Of a stretch of 64,000 nucleotides of DNA, positions 52,755-61,356 are shown piece by piece. Origin of the DNA: Undaria pinnatifida (Eukaryota; Sar; Phaeophyceae; Laminariales; Alariaceae); assembly GCA_012845835.1 (NCBI GenBank), contig JABAKD010000009.1:11151785-11215784 (forward strand), read 5' to 3'. The first letter of the stretch is position 1, and each line of letters starts with the position of its first letter. Made by a program: the position numbers and the translations under genes. The notes under the pieces were generated by a model. The model was not told where the DNA came from. It ran no database searches and worked only from the letters and a program-made list of their open reading frames with translations.

Positions 52755-53035
52755 TTTCCGTTACCGCTGAAAAACGAAGCACCGTCTATCGCCAAAACAA
52801 ATTCCGCCGGGTTGCATTACCGCCGAAAAAACATCGCCATATTTTGTATTTACCGCCTACCGCTGAAACAATACCGCCAAAAACCGAAAACCGCCTACCG
52901 CCGAAAAAATTACCACCGTGTGGCATTACCGCCGAAAAAATACCGCCATATTTGTACTTACCGCTTATCGCCAAACAATGTCGCTACCGTAAAACAAATA
53001 CCGACGTATTGCAATACCGCCCCGCCTGCGTCCGC
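52755..53035 (+). repeat. TACCGCC-type repeat array, copy 2
   Basis: TACCGCCGAAAAAA and TACCGCCTACCGC words in irregular succession, abutting the duplicated locus. Words are shared with 47085-47360, including GTATTGCAATACCG. Confidence 0.7.
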
Positions 53036-53708
53036 ATAAAAAAACGTTGCTGACCTTAACCCTCATTTTTCGGCTATTTTGTGGCCACCCCCACGGACGG
53101 TTCAAGAAAATCCAAGGTATTCATTCCGGCAACATTTGTTTTTGTTTGCTGTTGTTGTCGTTGGTTGTCGTTGTTATTGCTGATGTTAACTTTATTTGGT
53201 GTATTATTTACTCACATTAAAAACCTTGAGTTGTAAACCTTTGTTGTTGTTGCATTTTTTCACATTAAAAACCTACGCAACAATTCACAATCGCGCACCA
53301 CCTCGCTCGGTACTCCTCCCGAGAAACGTACGACTTACTTGCAATGTCGCAATGTGCCGGCGCGCATCGCCAACGGGGCGCATGGCCAACGCGCCTAACA
53401 CCAAACATTAAGCGATACCTGGGGTACTCCCGTTTCTTCGAGTGACTCTTTTTGGCGCCGGAGCGTTATTAGGGGGGGTGTCGGGCAGAGGAGTGCCATC
53501 TCCCGGCGGCGAACGACTAAAAAACAAGTTCCCCGATTGCCCTTCTTTTGCTCCTGGATGCTTTCTCGAGCAGATGTTGTTTAGGTCCGACATCGTTGCT
53601 TCCAGCACGAAAGGTCCGCGGCAAAATCTGTGTGTGCCAGAAAAAAAGGGAGCAACGCCCCGGGGAATTTTCGCCCCAGGGGTGTTTTTCTTTTGTGAAA
53701 AGTTCCCC
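53036..53708. other. No recognisable gene
   Basis: GTTGTTGTTG-type triplets near 53140-53180, then unique GC-richer sequence. It contains frames on both strands but none with recognised similarity. Confidence 0.4.
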
Positions 53709-53787
53709 CCCTACCTTTAAGAACGCCCCGGGGCGCATAAAAATAATATAAAAACTTAGGTGCCCCGGGAGGCGTTCTAAAGGAAGG
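53709..53787. repeat. Hairpin-forming inverted repeat
   Basis: CCTACCTTTAAGAACGCCCC at 53711-53730 faces GGCGTTCTAAAGGAAGG at 53771-53787, with further pairing inside (CCGGGGC and GCCCCGGG). The arms are about 24 bp with small mismatches and the loop is AT-rich. A related arm (CTCCTACCTTTGAGTTCCCC) lies at 46672-46691. Confidence 0.6.
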
Positions 53788-53879
53788 GATACTACGGTAT
53801 GTTGGCCGAGCGTGGGATCTTTGTCGTCTGGGATCTATGCGACACAGATCCTTCAGCATATATGAACATACTTATAGAT

Positions 53880-54616
53880 ATATTTCTGCTGAAAGTGCTC
53901 GGTTGGTGCACCCCTGGCATTTTCGGGGGTCCCACTTTGACACCGCCTTCGTGCATCTCTTGCGGAACGGTCCAGCTTTTCTGTGATTTCTTGCTTCGCA
54001 TTATTTTTTTTGTTTCTGCTCGTTTTGCCAGTTGTTTCTTGACTTTTCAGCTGCTTCCTGCAAATTTGGTTTTTCTGCCAACACGATTTTGAACCTTTTC
54101 GCGATTTTTTCTCCCTTTTGTGTAGTAAGTTGAACTTCTTACCATTTGCCGCTAATTTGCCGCCTGTGCATTACTTGCGGAACGGTCCAGATTTAGCTTT
54201 TCTTTGATTTCCACCATTTGCATTGTGTTTGCACGAAGCTTCATCAGCTGAGATCCCGGCTTGGCTCATCAATGCAGCGCCGTGCAGTGCCGTGCCGTGC
54301 CCTGCGATGTCCTGCAGCTCAGCTCAGCAGCGCACCGCACCGCTAGCTCAGCAGAGCGCAGCACTGTGCTTTGCCGTGCTTTGCCGTGCTTTGCCATGCT
54401 GCGTGCTTTACTGTACTTTCACTAGTTCGTACATGCCAGTAACATTCGAAGTATCATACCACGTACCGGGACTATTAATACTACTGTTATACACCAGGTT
54501 TGCACATATTACGTTGTTGTTGGATCACAAGCAACGCACCCCCCAGCTCAGGTCAGCCCAGCTATAGAATGATATAGCTCAGCAGCGTAGCGCAGCGCAG
54601 TGCGGTGGCGTGCCTT
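53880..54616 (-). repeat. Compound repeat, copy 3, modules D and C (inverted)
   Basis: Minus orientation. D (53880-54225) includes GGTCCAGCTTTTCTGTGATT twice in variant form and GCCGCTAATTTGCCGCCTGTG. C (54225-54616) includes CATCAGCTGAGATC, GTACTTTCACTAGTTCGTAC and CAGCTCAGGTCAGC. It breaks at about 54616 in GTGCCTTG and resumes at 56640. Confidence 0.8.
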
Positions 54617-55679
54617 GTGTTTTAGTGTTCCGACCGACAATTATTCCGCCAACTCCTATATCGTCCGCTTCCTCGATGACCCGGGACCGATCAAGATCGA
54701 CCTCCTGCCATCATCTTACACCAAATCACGGAGCGCCGTCCACGGGTCCTGGTGCCTTCAGCGTCATCGGGCCGGGGGGCTGGCAAGCGGTGTCCTACGC
54801 AATGCTGACGATTCCCCGCGGAGCCCCCTCTACCCCCCCAGAGTATGTCGGTACACTAGCGTCAACCATAGCTCAGTGTTTTATATTTTGTTTTGTGTTT
54901 TTGCTTTCCTCATGAGTTGTGACACCTTCAGGGTGTACTATAACTTCGTTCTTGCAGCCATGGAGCCCTTACGGTTGCTGTAATTTTGTCGCTTTCCTTA
55001 TTCGGTATGGCCCTTCACACTCCTTGATTTGTTTTTGCTTGCGTGTTCTCTCGCTTCAGGTACCTCCTTTCCGGTGTCCCTTTTACCCACGCACATGCGT
55101 CGCAAGCACAAGAGATTTAGTCGCTGGCTGGTATCCTGTAGTGCACGTGTCTGTTTTCAGTTCGGGTGTTACCTTTTCCGGTGCCCCTTTACCCACGCCC
55201 GTGCGCCCCAAGCACGAAGATTCAGTCGATGGCTGGTATTCTGCAGTGCACATGTCTGTTTTTAGTTCGGATGTTACCTTTCCGGTGCTCCATTTCCCAC
55301 GCCTATTGCGCCTCAAGCGCAGAGATTCGGTCGCTGGCTGGTATCCTGCAGTGCAAGTTTTCTCTTCTCCAGTTCGGGTGCTACCATTTATGGAGCCCCT
55401 TCCTTCGTTCTCTGCGTTCCCTTGCACCAGTACCTTCTGCCCGGCGCGTTAGTGACAATGGGCCCACGGATTAACCCCTACCAGAGGCATATTAGCCTCA
55501 ATAATCAATCATCTATCATCAATCATCAATCACGAGGTGTAGATTGGTCTATAGCCTTATTTGCTGTCGATGTTTTGGATAGCAGTATCTTCGATCCACT
55601 TCCCGATTTCCTGATGTCTTAGTTAGCCATAGCCATGCCGTCGTGTGATCTGCATCTACGACTATTCAGGGTAGGCTAA
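54617..55679 (+). mobile_element. Ty3/gypsy 3' fragment inserted in compound repeat copy 3
   Basis: The C-terminal Pol end is recognisable at about 54655-54830 (YIVRFLDDPGPIKIDLLPSS, SWCLQRH, NADDSP), homologous to the ends of fossils (i) and (ii). A non-coding 3' region with a 105 bp tandem array follows, then ATCTACGACTATTCAGGGTAGGCTAA. An LTR begins at 55680 (TGTTATAGTGTTCC); its far end is unclear, somewhere before 56640, and it carries an SPR copy. It lacks all upstream domains. Confidence 0.75.
55070..55420 (+). repeat. ~105 bp tandem array in the gypsy 3' region
   Basis: TCG-TGGCTGGTAT-CTG-AGTGCA recurs at 55121, 55226 and 55331. TTCAGTTCGG-TGTTACC-TTTCCGGTG-CCC links the units. About 3.3 units, period 105 bp. 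Confidence 0.75.
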
Positions 55680-55863
55680 TGTTATAGTGTTCCACTAGGT
55701 ATCCGCTACCTGCATGAGCTATAGACCAACCGTCTATCTCTGCTGATAAGTTAAGGTCTGATTTCCGTTATTTCATTTGTTGTGCGATTCGGAATCGGAA
55801 TCGTGAGATTCGGAATCAATAGTGTCTAGGAAGGCTATCGTGCGATCCAGGATTCTTATTGAA

Positions 55864-55955
55864 TACATATAGATCACACACAGCTTGCAAAGAAAGATGA
55901 GTTTCGACGAAATCTTCGATCTCACAGCTGGAGTGTATTTTCATTTTTATAATAT
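55864..55955 (+). mobile_element. SPR repeat, 3' end only (55.9 kb)
   Basis: ATCACACACAGCTTGCAAAG, AAAGATGAGTTTCGACGAAAT, CTTCGATCTCACAGCTGGAG and TGTATTTTCATTTTTATAAT. The rest of the unit is missing. Confidence 0.8.
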
Positions 55956-56249
55956 ATATAGACGATATTATTACACAATAGTAGTATAATGAGCCACGGG
56001 ACCTGCGGGGCATAGAGGAAACAGAACAATGGTATGTAGGTAGCATCCTGCCTTAGGCTACGCGCCCTGCGCTGATTGGCGTAGAATAGGTAGCTGCACG
56101 TTTACATAAAGAGTAGGATGGTTCTTAGTTAGGAGAACACTAGGACTCGATGTGATTGATTGTGTTGTGAGCTGGTCCTTACTTCCGCTTCAAGTAAGTG
56201 CAATGAGTCACACACACGTGGCCTTGTAGAAAGAAGTGGCCGACGTAGG
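55956..56249. other. Sequence between the SPR fragment and the dispersed repeat; possibly LTR
   Basis: It may be the remainder of the LTR that starts at 55680, but no second copy exists in the window to test this. No gene was recognised. Confidence 0.35.
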
Positions 56250-56350
56250 CAGTTAGCATTTTTTTATTTTTCTTCTTCACCACACTTCCACGTATTTTCA
56301 TACATACGTGTCGTGTGTCGATTTAACTCAGTTGCTTTCGAAATTCGCAG
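56250..56350 (+). repeat. Dispersed repeat family 'TCCTCCGGCGG', partial copy
   Basis: CACCACACTTCCACGTATTTTCATAC, GTCGTGTGTCGATTTAACTC and AGTTGCTTTCGAAATTCGCA. It matches the distal half of the 9.65-9.78 kb copy; the CCTCCGGCGG part is absent. Confidence 0.55.
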
Positions 56351-56639
56351 CTTGCACTCAGGAGTGACGTTTGGCATGAAGCTTTGGATACCTTACCAGT
56401 ACGAGAGCCGGTATTTGGAGCTTGGCCAGAGCCAAGCTTCCACCCCCCCCCTTCTCTCCTCCCCCGTCTCGATCACTCCTAAGACTTTTAGTATCCTGAC
56501 CTGATTCAGCGATCCTTGCTCGATAACAGAAAGTATGAATCGTTTTGACAAAATCTATAGAAAAAAACATCTTGGTTCGTGATATTTTTGGCAGGAATCC
56601 TGACGTAAAAAATCAGGATTCCTGACAAAACTGTCAGGT

Positions 56640-57470
56640 GTCATGCGGCGCTGCGTTCTTTTGAACATACAGCAGCAGTAGTAGTACCAGGTACGAGTAT
56701 AGGTATGATACAGGTACAGGTACCAGGTTTATTTGTGTACGTGTTGTATATTATTCGCGTCTTTGTGCTTTCTTCAGTTGAGTATCCTCTCTCGGTCCCC
56801 ATGTCCCCCCCCTCCCCCCCGCAAATATCACACGTACTGCCGTTCAGAACGTGACACCAACAAGCCCACAGCACAGCGCAGGGCAGTTGACTCTGCACAT
56901 TGTCAAGCACCTAGGTTCTCGTCTTGGCATTACTATCAATTCGCTGTTCGCACCAAATAATCGCGGGCCTCTTTCTGCCCCATTAACATGATCAGTTGCA
57001 TTCTTATTCTTCCTTGCGCAAGCGTAGCGGGCGGCGTCAGCAACCCGCGGAGCGGAGCCCTGTGCTTTCTTTAGAACCACACAGAGTACCACCAGACCAG
57101 GCATTAGGCGAAGTACCAGGTGCCAGGTACCGGTAGTACGTGTGTGTACTCGTTTTTTTTTTGCTGTTGTTGTCGTTGATTTTGTTCTCCATCTCGGTCC
57201 TCTTCGCGATTATTTATTCTTCGCAACTTACACCCGTACTACTACTACTACTACTACTACTGCCGATCAGCACGTGACATCGCCAACATACAGCACAGCA
57301 CAGACAGGGCAACCAATTCCGCACAAGTAGTTCTTGGCATTGTCAAATCGCTAGTTGCACTACATGGACCTCTTCTTTCTGCACCCTTCACATTTAGTTC
57401 AAATCTTCCAAATCTTCCTTGCGCGAGCGTAGAGGGCGGCGTCAGCCGCCCGTGGAGAGGAGCCCTTGTA
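56640..57470 (-). repeat. Compound repeat, copy 3, start of C, then B and A (inverted)
   Basis: Continues the copy interrupted at 54616 (TCATGCGGCGCTGCGTTCTT). B spans about 56700-57080 and A about 57085-57470, each ending with CTTGCG-AAGCGTAG-GGGCGGCGTCAGC. A (TAC)9 run lies at 57236-57262. Module order A-B-C-D is the same as in the other copies. Confidence 0.8.
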
Positions 57471-57966
57471 TGATATATGTTGTTTGTCCGGGTGGGAGCT
57501 GTCTTATACATAGAGCGAGCGCTCTTGTCTATATTTTTAGCTACCAGGCATTGCACACTGCTGTGGACACAAACTTTGTACAGGCGTTTGCCCGCCCGTG
57601 TAGATGGGAGTCATGCCCTACGCAGCTCTTTCCCACGTCATACATTATGATACCAGCACCGCATGCACCAAGCAATGTCAGCAGGCCTAAAACACGAAGG
57701 GCTTTTCGATCGCCGTTGTGCTGTGTGAGGGGTGTGTTTCGACTTGATTTTAAAGTGTACCCGTTTGTGAGAGAAAACGGACAGGGTGTACCCGTTTTGG
57801 TTTTTTTTCCAATCAAAATCGTAGATTCATCTATTTGATTTATACCTACGACCGAGACAGATGAGAACAGCCCAACAGCCACACAGCTCTAGCTCCCCCC
57901 ATCTGCATCACACCACAGCTGGCGAAACCCAAAACCAACATCGAACACGCGAACTGATCGCCTCGG
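57471..57966. other. Unique sequence upstream of a weak exon candidate
   Basis: Non-repetitive within the window, apart from GTGTACCCGTTT twice at about 57757-57797. The last ~100 bp are rich in CA and AAC before an ATG at 57967, as in many 5' UTRs. No TATA box could be fixed. Confidence 0.4.
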
Positions 57967-58119
57967 ATGGCAAATGTTGGGGGTAGCAGCTCTGCTGGCG
58001 CTGCGGCCACAACGCACCTCGGCAGCCCGCCGCAAGCTGGGGCCTCTGTGGATCCCGGTGGCGAGAAGACAGAGTTGTTGGAGACAGGCGATGAATACGG
58101 GAGCGTCTCGAATGCGGCG
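57967..58119 (+). CDS. Weak candidate first exon, Gly/Ser/Ala-rich
   Basis: ATG at 57967 opens 51 codons (MANVGGSSSAGAAATTH, then PGGEKTELLETGDEYGSVSN) to a good splice donor, GCG|GTGAGC. A short pyrimidine-rich stretch and TGGCCTCCAG acceptor follow only 53 nt later. Using that acceptor in phase the frame stops within ten codons, so the real acceptor may be elsewhere. A plausible later block is 58310-58403 (KRGTVSETSPQKPQQG... to QLEE stop), reached through CCAACAG, but its phase does not fit directly either. The composition is coding-like and the region is unique sequence, but the product is unknown and the call is tentative. Confidence 0.27.
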
Positions 58120-58904
58120 GTGAGCTGTGCTTCTTCTATTTTCTGTTTTCGTTATCTGTTGTTGGCCTCCAGCTCATCTGTACGACGAGGATGCGCACGT
58201 AGTCGCCTCTAGCATTGCTGCCGTGTATACCTAGACGCTATCCAACGTGCATGTTCGTAGTCTCGAGCATCTCACATCACTTGGACCTTGCCAACAGGAA
58301 GAGGGGTACTGTATCTGAAACCTCCCCCCAAAAACCGCAACAAGGACCGGCACAACAACCCAGCGTGCCTCCATCGTGCCTCTCGGGACAGCTGGAAGAG
58401 TAAAGTGCCATCCCCTCTCCCTTTTAACGTACGGCCTTCCATCAATCTACAATAATGTTCCTTCGGCCGGCAGCTGGGCTCTCCTTTGTACGAAATGAGG
58501 CACAACTCGGGTAAAATATGCACTAAACAGGGCAGCAGCGGCAATGCTGCTGTATTAAGTGGTGGGCTGCCCCACGAAGACATTGGCAGAGAAGTAGAGC
58601 AAGATCAGGTGCTGAGAGTCTGAGACGGCAGTCGGCGGTCTCAACAGGAGACGAGAACGCATAAGCAGGAATCAGCCACGAAGCAAGTATTACGGAAATA
58701 TTTTTTGATATCATGTGGCCTTTGTACTCTACTGGTACGAGTTACCTGGTATGATGATAGAAGGAGCGGCAACGGCGAGCCTTTGAGGAGAAAGCAGCCT
58801 TATTTCCTCTTCAAGCAGAAAGCTACGCTCGAACTCGAGCATGGCGTACTTGAAGCCCCTTTTCAGATACATCTCCGTTCTTCCCGTCAGACAACAAATC
58901 TAAA
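58120..58904. other. Unique sequence after the weak exon candidate
   Basis: It could hold further exons of the 57.97 kb candidate (see 58310-58403), but I could not build a consistent splice chain. A minus-strand frame at 58523-58714 starts with a hydrophobic stretch but has no other support. Confidence 0.35.
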
Positions 58905-58980
58905 ATATACAAGGGCTCCGCTCCGCGGGCGGCTGACGCCGCCTGCTATACGCTCGCGCAAGGCAAGGAAAAATGCAACT
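58905..58980 (+). repeat. Compound repeat, 5' end of module A only
   Basis: ATATACAAGGGCTCCGCTCC, GGGCGGCTGACGCCGCC hairpin and ACGCTCGCGCAAGG, then sequence unrelated to A beyond AATGCAACT. A short solo end, which helps define where the unit begins. Confidence 0.75.
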
Positions 58981-59006
58981 ACTTGTAACAACATACAAGG
59001 GTGTCC

Positions 59007-59037
59007 GGACGTGGGGGGCCTGTCGGCCCCCCCGTCC
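59007..59037. other. GC-rich stem-loop
   Basis: GGACG-GGGGGGCC pairs with GGCCCCCC-CGTCC around TGTC, about 13 bp with a one-base bulge. It lies 10 bp after GTAACAACATACAAGGGT. It might be a transposon-end hairpin or terminator-like structure. No function is assigned. Confidence 0.55.
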
Positions 59038-59136
59038 TCCGGGTTACTGTTTACTGTAAAAGATGTGCGGTGATGCTGGTTGGTTCCACAGCAGGAGTAC
59101 GCCTGCATACCAAGGGTGGGAGTGTTGAGTGTGGAA

Positions 59137-59256
59137 TGACAGCGGGCCGAGATGGAGGAAAAGGAAATACTCCGTATGTATGATTTGTTGATGGGGCGTG
59201 ATCCCCAGAAGAAACTGAAAATACAGCGGGCCGAAATGGAGGAAAAGGAAATACTA
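59137..59256 (+). pseudogene. Coding-like 96 bp repeat, left part, cut by a DNA element
   Basis: After an in-frame TGA the frame reads QRAEMEEKEILRMYDLLMGR, DPQKKLKI, then QRAEMEEKEIL again, a charged helical repeat of about 32 residues. The pogo-like element enters at 59257. The matching second unit continues after it (60222). The protein family was not recognised. Confidence 0.45.
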
Positions 59257-60219
59257 CAGTCGACCCCGCTTTAAAGACACACCGCGTTTTTTTTTTTAGG
59301 AGTGTCTTTAACGCAGGGAAGTGTCTTTAGGATTCCGGGGCCACTAACTCACCGTCCCCGGGGCCAATGGAGGTGTAACTACAACACGTGATTTGAAAGG
59401 CCGCAACACTACTGCTGTAGTACACTCCAATACTTTACACATACATTTTGAATTTCCCTCCACCACCGAAACGCGGGAAGGAGTGCAGCACGACCTATTG
59501 TAATGTGTACGGCAGTGCGCTGTTGTTGATGCAGGCTCTTGCTGTAATGTGTACGGCAGTGCACTGGTGTTGTTGCAGGCTTTTCTTATTGTCAAGGCGT
59601 TATCCTCACGGTGAACATCATGCCCGAGATATCGGGAACACACCTGAGACACATCAGTTCGTTGGAACTAGCTCTGATACGATACACGCAAGTTACCTGC
59701 CACATAGGGACCAAACAAACCCAGTCGACCCCTTAGAAGGACACTAGGAAACGGTCGGTAGCGCAGACCACAACATACAAAAAAATCGGGCAAATACACC
59801 GAAAAGAGGACACCGTTCTTCCCCAAAGGTCAACACGAGGCAAAAACACAAAACAGAAATACCAATTTAACTCCACGAGAAAGGCAAAAATCCCAAACTT
59901 TTGACTGCCTGACACGAGTTGAGACTTTGACTGGCACGTGGGTTCGCCACATGGCTTCAAGCCGGCAGCTGACGACCCGCCAGCAGATGGGAGGAATATC
60001 TCCATACCCACACGCGGTAGTGCGGGCTGCAGCAGACCGCTGTCGATGTTATACAGCAGTGTGCTGCCCCAGCAAAAAAAATTGGGGGGGGGGCGCAAAG
60101 TGGAAAAGGTACCCCCCCCTTATTATTGTCATCTGCGGGGCACCATGTTCTGGGAAAAAAATGTGTCTTTATAGCGAGGAGTTTCCTTAAGAAGAGTGTC
60201 TTTAAAGCGGGGACGACTG
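59257..60219. mobile_element. pogo/Tc1-type non-autonomous DNA transposon
   Basis: Starts CAGTCGACCCCGCTTTAAAG-ACAC and ends with the reverse complement of CAGTCGTCCCCGCTTTAAAG-ACAC, a ~24 bp TIR with one mismatch. It is flanked by TA on both sides (59255-59256 and 60220-60221). Length is 963 bp. GTGTCTTTA words are repeated near both ends. No transposase frame is visible. A second TIR-like word (CAGTCGACCCCTTAGAAGG) sits inside at about 59722, suggesting a nested or rearranged relative. The TIR style fits the pogo/Tigger group. Confidence 0.85.
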
Positions 60220-60221
60220 TA

Positions 60222-60314
60222 CTCGGTATGTATTATTTGTTGATGGGGCGTGATCCCCAGAACAAACTGAAAATAAGGACGCAGTGGAATATGGAATATG
60301 TCCAAAAATAAAGA
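60222..60314 (+). pseudogene. Coding-like repeat, right part, after the DNA element
   Basis: GMYYLLMGRDPQNKLKI follows the TIR, homologous to RMYDLLMGRDPQKKLKI at 59.18 kb, then RTQWNMEYVQK and a stop at 60309-60311. Together with 59137-59256 it shows the tandem repeat that was the insertion target. Confidence 0.45.
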
Positions 60315-60319
60315 CACCC

Positions 60320-61015
60320 TCTTTCAGACGATATGGCTATGAAGAGGTTGGCGCAAACTGGGCACTGAAAAAATAAGACTTGGTACTGCAATCATGAAGA
60401 CTCTGTGACCAAATGCGACGTGGCCACTAATACCGGCAATCATGTACAGTATGGCAGCGAAAAACGGATGTGACTACTTACAAAATGGGGACAGGGTAGC
60501 CAGATGCATTGCAACTCGAACTCTTCACCCACTCAAAGACGTTCGCATAACAGACATGGCTATGAAGAGGTTGGCGCAAACTCGGCACCGCAAAAATGAA
60601 GACTCCCTACTTACAATTTGATGCTACGAAAGCTGAGACTACATACTTGGCTGACACCGGGAAAAAACAGACAGTATGCCGGGGTAGCCAGATGCATTGC
60701 AACTCGAACTCTTCACCCACTCAAAGACGTTCGCATAACAGACATGGCTATGAAGAGGTTGGCGCAAACTCGGCACCGCAAAAATGAAGACTCCCTACTT
60801 ACAATTTGATGCTACGAAAGCTGAGACTACATACTTGGCTGACAACGGGAAAAAACAGACAGTATGCCGGCGCGGCGCACGCGCAAACTCGGCACTGAAA
60901 AAATGAAGACTCACTATTTAGGGTTAGACAAAATGCCACGGTGGCCGCTAATATGTACTCGCCGGCTACCATGTACAGAATGGCTGAAAAAATGAAGACT
61001 TACTACTGACAATGC
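60320..61015 (+). repeat. ~188 bp tandem array with partial edge units
   Basis: Two nearly identical full units begin GCCAGATGCATTGCAACTCG at 60499 and 60687. The shorter word ATGGCTATGAAGAGGTTGGC, with GCAAACT-GGCAC-G-AAAAAT-AAGACT, recurs at about 60333, 60557 and 60746, and in part at 60885 and 60990. An open frame (RCIATRTLHPLKDVRITDMA, MKRLAQTRHRKNEDSL) crosses the units. It may derive from a coding sequence but is not recognised. Confidence 0.7.
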
Positions 61016-61116
61016 CGCGGGAAATAATTAGCACGAGACTGAGCGTGTCCGCGGCTACTGACATATATACACGAAATATACACCTGGCCCCACGAGTAAC
61101 TTGGGGTCGACAGTTA

Positions 61117-61356
61117 TCATGGACGGCTACATTGGCACATTTTGATGTGCCACTGGAAGGACGTTGAGTAGTAGTCTTGAAGTTCCGCTTCGAAGTTGGC
61201 ATCATCTTCGACTTGCTGCCGGGTGTCGCCGGTGGCCTCTTGCTCTGCGTCCGCAATGAGGGAGCGCTCGAAGTGTGGGTCGAAGAAGTGGTGAAGGTCG
61301 TCAGGGACGATCATAGAGGCGAACCACCGGCGCTGGCGCGTTGGCGGCGCGGTCAT
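61117..61356 (-). CDS. Small acidic ORF overlapping the Helitron helicase stop
   Basis: 79 codons starting at 61356, where ATGA provides both its ATG and the TGA of the helicase gene. Sequence: MTAPPTRQRRWFASMIVPDD, LHHFFDPHFERSLIADAEQE, then an acidic ATGDTRQQVEDDANFEAELQ, ending KMCQCSRP. No family was recognised. A 4 bp overlap would allow reinitiation or a frameshift product if real. In a eukaryote it could also be decayed 3' sequence of a longer helicase reading frame. It lies inside the presumed Helitron. Moderate doubt remains whether it is translated. Confidence 0.4.
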   Translation of the reverse strand: MTAPPTRQRRWFASMIVPDDLHHFFDPHFERSLIADAEQEATGDTRQQVEDDANFEAELQDYYSTSFQWHIKMCQCSRP

